Origin: Eurosta solidaginis
Lineage: Eukaryota > Arthropoda > Insecta > Diptera > Tephritidae
NCBI RefSeq assembly: GCF_040869045.1
Contig: NC_090322.1
Span: 272,020,662 to 272,084,661, forward strand
Reading direction: 5' to 3'
DNA length: 64,000 nucleotides
In this document: one piece after another, positions 1-10,140 of the stretch
Numbering within the stretch: the first letter of the stretch is position 1
How the letters are laid out: the number at the start of each line of letters is the position of its first letter
The notes under the pieces: model-generated
Databases searched by the model: none
Told to the model about the DNA's origin: nothing
The model's input: the letters and a program-made list of their open reading frames with translations, nothing else
Made by a program: the position numbers and the translations under genes

Positions 1-2980
1 CAGTTGAGCAGAGCTCACAGAGTATATTAACTTTGATTGGATAACGGTTGGTTGTACAGGTATAAAGGAATCGAGATAGATATAGACTTCCATATATCAA
101 AATCATCAGTATCGAAAAAAAATTTGATTGAGCCATGTCCGTCCGTCCGTCCGTCCGTCTGTCCGTTAACACTATAACTTGAGTAAATTTTGAGGCATCT
201 TAATGAAATTTGGTATGTAGATTCCTGGGAACTCATCTCAGATCGCTATTTAAAATGAACGATATCGGACTATAACCACGCCCACTTTTTCGATATCGAA
301 AATTTCGAAAAACCGAAAAAGTGCGATAATTCATTACCAAAGACGAACAAAGCGATGAAACTTGGTAGGTGAGTTGAACTTATGACGCAGAATAGGAAAT
401 TAGTAAAATTTTGGACAACGGGCGTGGTACCGCCCACTTTTACAAGAAGGTAATTTAAAAGTTTTGCAAGCTGTAATTTGGCAGTCGTTAAAGATATCAT
501 GATGAAATTTGGCAGGGACGTTACTACTGCTACTATATATGTGTTAAATAAAAATTAGCAAAATCGGATGAAGAACAAGCCCACTTTTTAAAAAAAAATT
601 TTTTTAAAGTCAAATTTTAACAAAAAATTTAATATCTTTACTGTATATAAGCAAATTAAGTCAAAATTCAACTCCAGTAATGATATGATGCAGCAAAATA
701 CAAAAATAAAAGAAAATTTCAAAATGGGCGTGGCTCCGCTCATTTTCATTTAGTTTGTCTAGAATACTTTTAATGCCATAAGTCGAACAAAAAATTACTA
801 ATCCTTCTTAAATTTGGTAAGGGCATAGATTCTATGACGGTAACTGCTTTCTGTGAAAATGGGCGAAATCGGTGGAAGCCACGCCCAGTTTTTATACACA
901 GTCCTCCGTCTTTCCTTCCGCTATAACACAATAACTTGAGCAAAAACCGACATATCTTTACTAAACTTAGTCCACGTACTTATCTGAACTCACTTTATCT
1001 TGGTATTAAAAATGGCCGAAATCCGACTATAACCACGCCCACTTTATAGATATCAAAAATTACGAAAAATGAAAAAAATGCCATAATTCTATACCAAATA
1101 CGAAAAAAGGATGAAACATGGTAGTTGGATTGGTTTATTGACGAAAAATATAACTTTAGAAAAAACTTTGTAAAATGAGTGTGACAGCAACCATATTAAG
1201 TAGAAAAAAATGAAAAAGTTCTACAAGGCGAAATCAACAGCCCTTGGAATCTTGGCAGGAATACTGTTCGTGGTATTGCATATATAAATAAATTAGCAGT
1301 ACCCGACAGATGATTTTCTGGATCACCCTGGTCCACATTTTGATCGATATCGCGAAAACGCCTTCACATATACATCTAAGGGTCACTCGCTTTTAAAACC
1401 CTCATTAATACCTTTAATTTGATATCCATATCGTACAAACACATTCTAGAGTCACCCCTGGCCCACCGTAATGCCGATATCTCGAAAAGGCGTCCACCTA
1501 TAGACCAAATGCCCACTCCCTCTTAAAATGCTCAATAACACCTTCCGTTTGATACCCATATCGTACAAACATTCTAGAGTCACCCCTGGCCCACCCTAAT
1601 GGCGATATCTCGAAAAGGCGTCCACCTATAGACCTAATGCCCACTCCCTCTTAAAATGCTCAGTAACACCTTTCGTTTGATACCCATATCGTACAAACAT
1701 TCTAGAGTCACCCATGGTCCACCTTTATGGCGATATCTAGAAAAGGCGTCCACCTATAGAACTAAGGATTACTCCCTTTTAAAATACTCATTACCACCTT
1801 TCATTTGATACCCATATCGTACAAACACATTCTAGAGTCACCCCCGGCCCACCCTAATGGCGATATCTCGAAAAGGCGTCCACCTATAGACCTAATGCCC
1901 ACTCCCTCTTAAAATGCTCAGTAACACCTTTCGTTTGATACCCATATCGTACAAACATTCTAGAGTCACCCCTGGCCCACCCTAATGGCGATATCTCGAA
2001 AAGGCGTCCACCTATAGACCTAATGCCCACTCCCTCCTAAAATGCTCAGTAACACCTTTCGTTTGATACCCATATCGTACAAACATTCTAGAGTCACCCG
2101 TGGTCCACCTTTGTGGCGATATCTCGAAAAGGCATCCACCTATAGAACTAAGGATTACTCCCTTTTAAAATACTCATTACCACCTTTCATTTGATACCCA
2201 TATCGGACAAACACATTCTAGAGTCACCCCTGGCCCACCCTAATGGCGATATTTCGAAAAGGCGTCCACATAGACCTAATGCCCACTCTCTCTTAAAATG
2301 CTCAGTAACACCTTTCGTTTGATACCCATATCGTACAAACATTCTAGAGTCACCCCTGGACCACCCTAATGGCGATATCTCGAAAAGGCGTGCACCTATA
2401 GACCTAATGCCCACTCCCTCTTAAAATGCTCAGTAACACCCTTCATTTGATTCCCATATCGTACAAACACATTCTAGAGCCACCCCTGGTCCACCTTTAT
2501 GGCGATATCTCGAAAAGGCGTCCACCTATAGACCTAATGCCCACTCCCTTTTAAAATACTCATTAACACCTTTCATTTGATACCCATATCGTACAAACAT
2601 ATTCTAGAGTCAGCCCTGGTCCGCCTTTATGGCGATTTCTCGAAAAGGCGTTCACCTATAGAACTAAAGCCCATTCCCTTTTAAAATACTCATTACACCC
2701 TTTCATTTGATACCCATATCGTACAAACAAATTCTAGAGTCAGCCCTGGTCCACCTTTATGTCGATATCCCTAAATGGCGTCCATCCATAGAACTATGTC
2801 CTACTCTCTCTTAAAATACTCTTTAATACCTTCCTTTTGATACATATGTCATACAACCACATTCCAGGGTTACCCTAGGTTCATTTTCCTACATGGTGAT
2901 TTTCCTTATTTTGTCTCCATAGCTCTCAACTGAGTATGAAATGTTCGGTTACACCCGAACTTAGCCTTCCTTACTTGTTT
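1..2980 (+). repeat. Periodic non-coding element, copy A (start truncated by window edge)
   Basis: First of several long copies of one family. It starts inside the 5' terminus (CAGTTGAGCAGAGC; other copies begin TATACTCAG) and ends with a hairpin (GTTCGG, six-base loop, CCGAAC) followed by ACTTGTTT. A (GTCC)n microsatellite lies near 137-165. GC boxes recur at about 276, 420, 577, 725, 879 and 1033, alternating between CCACGCCC and GGGCGTGG. From about 1312 the body becomes a homogeneous tandem array. Long minus-strand open frames here are by-products of repeat composition: they recur in every copy with different breaks and show no protein motif. The 3' end abuts copy B without a spacer. Confidence 0.9.
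1312..2885 (+). repeat. Tandem minisatellite, about 12 units of 128-130 bp, inside copy A
   Basis: Each unit contains TCTAGAGTCACC, GGCGATATCTCGAAAAGG, CTATAGA and TTTGATACCCATATCG. TCTAGAGTCA landmarks fall near 1446, 1574, 1702, 1832, 1960, 2088, 2218, 2346, 2476, 2606 and 2736, spaced 128 or 130 bp. The first and last units are diverged. A variant block containing AAGGATTACTCCC recurs at about 1763 and 2149, 386 bp apart, which is three units, so a higher-order trimer is present. Copies B and D carry only about 2 and 4 units. Confidence 0.9.
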
Positions 2981-4674
2981 TATACTCAGTTGAGCAGAGC
3001 TCACAGAGTATATTAACTTTGATTGGATAACGGTTAGTTTTACAGGTATAAAGGAATCGAGATAGATATAGACTTCCATATATCAAAATCATCAGGATCG
3101 AAAAAAAATTTGATTGATCCATGTCCGTCCGTCTGTCCGTTAACACGATAACTTGAGTAAATTTTGAGGTATCTTGCTAAAATTTGGTATGTAGGTTCCT
3201 GAGCACTCATCTCAGATCGCTATTTAAAATGAACAATATCGGACTATAACCACGCCCACTTTTTCGATATCGAAAATTTCGAAAAACCGAAAAAGTGCGA
3301 TAATTCATTACCAAAGACGAACAAAGCGATCAAACTTGGTAGGTGAGTTGAACTTATGACGCAGAATAGGAAATTAGTAAAATTTTGGACAACGGGCGTG
3401 GTACCGCCCACTTTTAACAGAAGGTAATTTAAAAGTTTTACAAGCTGTAATTTGGCAGTCGTTGAAGATATCATGATGAAGTTTGGCAGGAACGTTACTC
3501 CTATTACTATATGTATGCTCAATAAAAATTAGGAAAATCGGAGAACGACCACGCCCACTTTTAAAAAAAAAATTGTTTTTAAAGTCAAATTTTAACAAAA
3601 AATTTAATATCTTTACCGTATATAAGTAAATTGTGTCAACATTCAACTCCAGTAATGATATGGTGAAACAAAATGCAAAAATAAAAGAAAATTTCAGAAT
3701 GGGCGTGGCTCCGCCCTTTTTCATTTAATTTGTCTAGGATACTTTTAATGCCATAAGTCGAACAAAAATTTACCAATCCTTGTAAAATCTGATAGGGGCT
3801 TAGATTCTGGGACGATAACTTATTTCTGTGAAAAAGGGCGAAATCGGTTGAAGCCACGCCCAGTTTTTATACACAGTCGACCGTCTGTCCTTCCGCTCGG
3901 CCCTTAACACGATAACTTGAGCAAAAATCGATATATCTTTACTAAACTCAGATCACATACTTATATGAACTCACTTTGTATTGGTATAAAAAATGGCCGA
4001 AATCCGACTATGACCACGCCCACTTTTTCGATATCGAAAATTACGAATAATGAAAAAAATTACATAATTCTATACCAAATACGAAAAAGGGATGAAACAT
4101 GGTAATTGGATTAGTTTACTGACGCAAAATATAACTTTAGAAAAAAACTTTGTAAAACGGGTGTGACACCTACCATATTAAGTAGAAGAAAATTAAATGT
4201 TCTGCAGGGCGAAATCAAAAGCCCTTGGAATCTTGGCAGGAATACTGTTCGTGGTATTATATATATAAATAAATTAGCGGTACCCGGTAGATGATGATCT
4301 GGGTCACCCTGGTCCACATTTAAGTCGATATCTCGAAAACGCCTTCACATATACAACTACCACCACTCCCTTTTAAACCCCTCATTAATACCTTTAATTT
4401 TATACCCATATCGTACAAACAAATTCTAGAGTCACCCCTGGTCCACCTTTATGGCGATATCTCGAAAAGGGGTCCACCCATAGAACTAAGGCCCACTCCA
4501 TTTTAAAATACTCTTTAATACCTTCCATTTGATACACATGTCATACAAACACATTCCAGCGTTACCCTAGGTTTATTTTCCTATATGGTGATTTTCCCTT
4601 ATTTTGTCTCCAAAGCTCTCAGCTGAGTATGTAATGTTCGGTTACACCCGAACTTAGCCTTCCTTACTTGTTTT
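2981..4674 (+). repeat. Periodic non-coding element, copy B
   Basis: Complete copy. It begins TATACTCAGTTGAGCAGAGC immediately after the ACTTGTTT end of copy A and finishes with the same terminal hairpin and ACTTG run at about 4671. The 5' module is close to copy A, including the alternating GC boxes, but the internal minisatellite is reduced to about two units (4300-4590). The head-to-tail junction implies tandem duplication of a unit or insertion exactly at an element end. No coding sequence is supported. Confidence 0.9.
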
Positions 4675-5359
4675 TATTTATATAAGTAAAAACTATCCAC
4701 AAAAAATTTGTTTCCTTTCAATGGGCTTACTTTTTTCATGACTTATAGCGTAATTAAAAACAATTACTTATATCATTTTCTCTATTTTCTTGTGCCGCTT
4801 GTATATATGTATGTACATATGTATCTGAAGTTTCTGTATAAAATCAGAGTATTTGTATCATTTAATTATGTGCAATATGTAAATATTTAATGCTGATAAA
4901 TTATTTGGATAGCACTGATTTGATTAAGCAACTTATGTTGTAAATTTCTATTGAATTTGTAGGCTGCCAATTACTCAAGGGACAATCCAATTTGAATATA
5001 CGTATGTGCATGATAACGTATTAATTATTGATATTTGAGAAAAATTGCAAAGTTTACAAACGGCGATGGTTACTAGGACATGTTTCTGAATTTCACTTCT
5101 TCGTCAGCTAGCTTCTCGGGAGCTGAGTATTAGAAATTGTATAAAAGCAATATGAGCATGTGTCGCTATGTAAATACAGAGAGCGTATTAATTAAAGAAA
5201 AATTACTTACCACATTATTTATTAAAAACAAAATAAATTAACAAAGCTAAATTTAATAGAAAATTTTTTTGTGAAAATATTATTTTATAGAACTTTATAA
5301 ACCAACCTCAAAAACTTTTTCAAAAAAATTAAAAATTAGATAAAAAGTAGAGCTTACGG
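4675..5359. other. AT-rich spacer with one dispersed repeat
   Basis: No gene is visible. A stretch at about 5030-5125, recognisable by GTTTACAAACGGCG and CTTCTCGGGAGCTGA, recurs at about 45300-45400, so part of this spacer belongs to an unnamed dispersed repeat. TACATATGTA-type words lie near 4808. Confidence 0.4.
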
Positions 5360-5940
5360 TTTCTTCTCGAATACAAGCGAGAATTCCGAGACCCGAGAAA
5401 TCGAGAACTCGGCTTCTCGCGAGATTCTCGTATCTCGAAATACTTGTATATCTCACGAGCTACTGGGCATTCAACTTAGTTGCTGTTTTGACAGTATTAA
5501 TACTCTGTTTTTTTTTTTTTACTTATAGTTTTTTTGTTGATTAAATTTCCTTTCCAATGATACTTCACTCAAAACATATTTTTATATGTATTTTTGTTCA
5601 TAATATTTAAATTTTTTATCCAGAAAACGAGAACTTGGCTTCTGGCGAGATTGTCGAACCTCGAGTTAGTCGTATTGCTCGCGAGTTTCTCGAAATTCAA
5701 TTAAGTTGCTACAATGACAGTACTCTACGCATTTCGGCGTTTTTTTATTGTGGTATTGTCGAAATTTTCGCTTGTGCTCCAGAATAAATTGTAAGCTCTA
5801 TATAAAACAGCCATTGCATCGATTAAATATAATTTCGAGAAGCTCGCAAGCTTTATGAGTATGTCGAGATTCGAGAATCTCGATAGAAGGCGGGACTAGC
5901 GAGAATTCTCTTCTCGAGCAAGTTCGAGAAATCCTAGACT
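5360..5940. repeat. CTCG/CGAG-rich cluster with internal duplication
   Basis: Three patches (about 5363-5460, 5622-5695 and 5830-5935) are crowded with CTCG, CGAG and TTCTCGAGAA-like words in otherwise AT-rich DNA. Patches one and two are a diverged direct duplication offset by about 230 bp: both run from GAGAACT(C/T)GGCTTCT into TTCAA(C/T)T(T/A)AGTTGCT and GACAGTA. No reading frame is supported. Some words match the TTCnnGAA core of heat-shock elements, but spacing into longer arrays is irregular. Confidence 0.55.
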
Positions 5941-6487
5941 CTAATAAAAACAAATTTTCAGTTTTTAATCTCGTTTTTTATCTTACCTGGAATGGTGATT
6001 TTTGTTAAACGTGGATAAAAGTTGTACAACAACAAATCAATCATTGAAACCATTGGTCAATTAGAGTAGTTAACGAAAAAACCAAAGCTAACAGTTTTTT
6101 TATTGTAAATCCACACTATTTTTTCAAATTCGTATCGGGGCATATTTTTTCATTATACTCTCTAATGTACATACATATAGATCTGTATAAAGTTGCTACT
6201 TCAATATAAGGCATAACTTTTGTACGAATAAATACAGTTATACGAATAAAAATCGACTAAGCACATAATGTATTTATATAAATATACAAAATTTGGTAAA
6301 TTTGGTTAAAAGAACTTAGTTAAAGTCGTCCACTTCAAAGTATTTTAGGTGAAGTCGAATCAACAAGAACTCGCCTAGTGGTTTAATATAAACAACATAA
6401 GGGGTAACTATACCAGAAACAAATAGTTTCGGATATTTTGTGAAAATCCTTTTCGACTTCTTATCGGTACCAACTGACTCTTCCCTA

Positions 6488-7892
6488 CACTTTGATTGGA
6501 TAACGGTTGGCTGTACAGGTATAAAGGATTCGAGATAGATATAGACTTCCATATATCAAAATCATCAGTATCGAAAAAAAATTAGATTGAGCCATGTCCG
6601 TCCGTCCGTCCGACCGTCTGCCCGGTAACACGATAACTTGATTAAATATTGAGATATCTTCACAAAATTTGGTACACGAGATTACCTGGACCCAGAATAG
6701 ATTGGTATTGAAAATAAGCGAAAACGGATGATAACCACGCCCACTTTTTATATATATAACATTTTGGAAAACACAAAAAACCTGATTATTTAGTAAATAA
6801 TACACCTAGAATGTTGAAATTTGACATGTGGACTGATATTGAGGCTCGTGGTAAAAATAAAAATAAAAATTTTAAATGGGCGTGTCACCGCCCACTTGTG
6901 ATAAGATCAATTTTGCAAATATTATTAATCAGAAATCAAAAATCGTTAAGCCTATCGTAACAAAATTCGGCAGAGAGGTTGCCTTTACTATAAGGAATGC
7001 TTTGAAAAAAAAATTGACGAAATCGGTTAAGGGCCACGCCAACTTTTATATAAAAGGTTAAGGGTCGTGCACGAATAAAATAAGCTATATCTTTGCAAAA
7101 AAGTGCGTTATATCAATGCTATTTCATTTCCCAAGTGGATTTATAACAATAAATAGGAAACACTTAAAATTTGAAAAAACGGGCGTGGCCCGCCTTTTTA
7201 TGACTAAGAAATTTTCTATGTTTCGGGAGCCATAACTCTAAGAAAAATTAATGGGTCGTAATAAAATTGGGTACACAAATTTTACCTATAGCAGGAAATA
7301 TTTCTAGAAAAAATAGACGAGATCGATTAAAGACCACGCCCACTTTTATATAAAAGCTTTTAAAAGGGTCGTAGATGAAAATATAAGCTATATCTTAGCG
7401 AAAAAGAGCTTTGTATCAATAGAATTTTACTCTCTAAATTGAATTACAACATTAAATTAGAAAACACTAGAATTTTTTAAAATGGGTGTGGCACCGCTTT
7501 TTTTTTTTTTTCACTAAGCAATTTTCTATGTTTCGGGAGCCATAACTCGAAGAAAAATTAGCATATCGTAATGAAATTGTGTACACATATTTTCCTTATA
7601 GCATCAAATATTTCTAGTAAAAATGGACGGGATCGGTTAAAGACCACGGCAACTTAGATATAAAACAGGTTTTAAAGGGTCGTAGACTAGAATAATAAGC
7701 TATAACTTAGCAAAAATAGTTTTGAATAAATGATATTTCACTTATGAAGTTTTAATGTAAGAGGAAATGCGCAACATTTTTTTTTTTTAAACGGGCGGTG
7801 CCACGTGTTATCTGAAGTGAAATGTGCAATTGAAGCCCACGCTGAGTATATAATGTTCGGTTACACCCGAACTTAGACACCTTTACTTGTTT
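6488..7892 (+). repeat. Periodic element, second subfamily (copy C)
   Basis: Shares the subterminal ACTTTGATTGGATAACGG block and the 3' hairpin plus ACTTGTTTT with copies A and B, but has a different body and lacks the 129-bp array. GC boxes occur at 6736, 6878, 7034, 7181, 7334, 7484, 7644 and 7793, strictly alternating CCACGCC and GGGCGTG, with spacings from 142 to 160 bp. At several CCACGCCC boxes the following bases form a TATA-like palindrome, CTTTTATATAAAAG. The extreme 5' terminus (TATACTCAG) is missing. No protein-coding frame is supported. Confidence 0.85.
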
Positions 7893-8589
7893 TCGTAATA
7901 CTTTAAGCTGAAACGATTCCAAAACAACTCAAACTTTTATGTTGTCGGAAAGATCAACATTAAAAAATGATGTTTTTTATTATCTTATTAAATTCGTTCG
8001 CGTGAGTGAAAATTCGTAAAAACTTGAACCAAATGTTACTAACTTTAAAAAAATCCTGTTCGTTCAAACAAATCAGGAGAAGTTGAAAAATTGTACCTGA
8101 TAAATAGGTGTCCCGGTATCTCATAATTTTTTGCACAGTAAATTCAAAAAAGGGGTTTCGTTTTGTACTGATAACTGAAAAACTATTTTTTGTTGTTTTC
8201 CCATTTTGTTTGTTTTTTCGGTTTGGTGGTTTTCTTATTTTGGTGTTTTTTTAACAAGTGGCACCATTGTCATATGTACAAAGTAGAGAGCGCAGTGAGC
8301 GTAAAATTCTCTTTGAAATTTGCTCATGTATTGACTGTTGATCGCTGTTGAAATGTCCAGTGAGATCAGTTGTGTTAACAAAAAATCAGTTAGAATGATT
8401 AGGAATCTGTCAATTTTACAGAATTTTGTTAACTTAAGAGCAACAATTTCTCATCTGTTGACATGACTAAACAAATTTTTTCGCTTGACAAAGAACTCGG
8501 TCGAATTAACAGTAATTCGATCAATTTCACCGAATCTCCGTTAAGTCAAGAACAACGAAACAGTTTTTTTATTTTACTATCACCATTTC
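7893..8589. other. Spacer between two partial periodic elements
   Basis: AT-rich sequence with T runs near 8170-8250. It separates copy C from a repeated 3' segment of the same subfamily. I see no gene, LTR end or protein motif. Confidence 0.3.
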
Positions 8590-8942
8590 TTTCAGTGTAT
8601 CGTAATGAAATTGCGTACACATATTTTCTTATAGCAGAAAACATTTCTAGTAAAAATGGACGGGATCGGTTAAACACCACGGCAACTTCGATATAAAACA
8701 ACCTTAAAACGGTCGTGGACTAGAATAACAAGCTATAACTTAGCAAAAAATATTTTTGAATCAATGATACTTCACTTATCAAGTTTTATTGTAAGAGGAA
8801 ATTGGGAGACATTTTTTTTTAAAGGGGAGGTGCCACGTGTTATGTAGAAAAGTAATTTATCTGAAATGAAATGTACAATTGAAGCTCACGCTGAGTATGT
8901 AATGTTCGATTACACCCGAACTTAGACATCTTTACTTATTTT
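8590..8942 (+). repeat. Partial 3' segment of the second-subfamily periodic element
   Basis: Aligns by eye with 7567-7892: the same order of GTACACATATTTTC, ATTTCTAGTAAAAATGGACG, the run of T, GGTGCCACGTGTTAT and the hairpin end with TTACTT. It is either a second truncated insertion or a local duplication of the 3' third of copy C. Confidence 0.8.
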
Positions 8943-9109
8943 CTTGTCTTTCCGAGCCTTGCTTAGATTCGTTGTCTATTTCACTCATTGTTCCCACATT
9001 ACGTTACAGTGTAGTACCGCACACTCCACCTACATTTACATTCTATATTAACCGATACATAATACCATTTGAAGAGATCTCGCTTATGCTCACCAAAAAT
9101 GTATTTAGC

Positions 9110-9600
9110 CTTGGATGATGTCGAGCAACACCACCAGATCCGCAGGGTTTGGTAAGAATTCTTCCGTCAGATTCGAAACCGAATTAGGCTTTATAAAAGG
9201 CGACTTCCTATGTGCGATTTCTTTTTTCTGATACCAGAAAGACTATTCTAACACATCTTAACAGAAATGTTAAAATTTATTATAAGAGCTTACAACAACA
9301 AACGCGTTTTAAGTACCTAGTTTCTGTGATTGGATAAAGCAGGAGAACTGGTACAATCTCACCTTGGCATCCGTTTCACTGTTAATGGCTATAACTCAAA
9401 AACTATGAAAAGTTCCGTTTATGATGCAAACTTGAATAACCGCGAAAATACTGTGCGCTTAGAAATCAACGGGAGAATCACTCTTGGCAACAAGCACTAC
9501 TGAGGGCTGAGTGGGCAATTGAAAAGTAAAGTTCTCCTTAGACTAGTGTACACCAAATTTAAAACTGGTTCTGTATTGATAAGAGTAAACTTATCGTATT
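9110..9600 (+). pseudogene. Decayed LINE reverse-transcriptase fragment
   Basis: A short stretch around 9168-9215 reads RFETELGFIKGDFLCAIS, matching the (R/D)FET.xGFxxGDxLxC motif also visible in the LINE at 16010-17007. Downstream, 9370-9560 is colinear at nucleotide level with 16380-16560 (words such as ATCAACGGGAGAATCACTCT and CTGAGTGGGCAATTG). The frame is broken many times and no start or end survives. It is an older copy of the same LINE family. Clade assignment is open; the later copy suggests an RTE- or CR1-like group. Confidence 0.6.
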
Positions 9601-9779
9601 GGTAGTGCTTTAGTTGTTGATTAGCTAGCAACGAAGCAAGACGTATGCACGCTTGTTTGTTAACACCACGTAATAAACAGTAGTTACCCTGCTTATTCAG
9701 CGTCTACTAAACGAAAGACAATAAAATATGTGTGAAGTGACCTCACATAATTAATTAATTAGCTGACGAAATCTACTCT

Positions 9780-10140
9780 TAAAAAAATAAAATAAATGTA
9801 AGGCAAGATAACTTCCACAGAGATTTTAGGCCGAGCTTCTGTTCCAATTTAATTCATGCTCCTTTTCAATTTTTCATACAAATGGGGGGGACGGGACCTA
9901 CTTGTTTTATGCCGACACCGAACGGCATCTGCAAGGCATATGAGTTTTCTTTGAGAGCTTTTCATGACAGAAATACACTTAGAATGCTAGCCGAACACTG
10001 CCGAGGGGCGACCCCGCTTAGAAAAATTTTCTTCTAATTGAAAAAACGTGTTTCTAAAATTTTGACGTTGCTTTGCCCGGGCGTGAAACAGGACCTTCGG
10101 TGTGGTAGGCGGAGCACGCTACAATCACACCACCGCAACC
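9780..10140 (-). mobile_element. tRNA-derived SINE, copy 1
   Basis: Read on the minus strand, the head (right side) carries a tRNA-like region with GGTAGGCGGAGC on the plus strand reflecting a box A area and a degenerate box B area. The tail (left side) ends in A-rich sequence on the plus strand. The body matches the copies at 36651 and 59421. The 8-base flank TCTACTCT occurs at 9772-9779 and 10141-10148 and is a plausible target-site duplication. This copy is more diverged than the others. Confidence 0.8.

Noticed and set aside
1312..2885. CRISPR-like array
   Set aside because: Repeats are contiguous 128-130 bp units without unique spacers, in a eukaryotic setting; it is a minisatellite.
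3374..3857. Minus-strand frames of 73-116 codons in the periodic elements (also 47384-47815, 54294-54665)
   Set aside because: They recur in each copy of the repeat with different ends and breaks, are made of AT-rich filler, and show no protein motif; they follow from repeat composition.
5689..5702. Perfect three-unit heat-shock element
   Set aside because: TTCTCGAAATTC places the third unit one base out of register; only the TTCnnGAA core matches.
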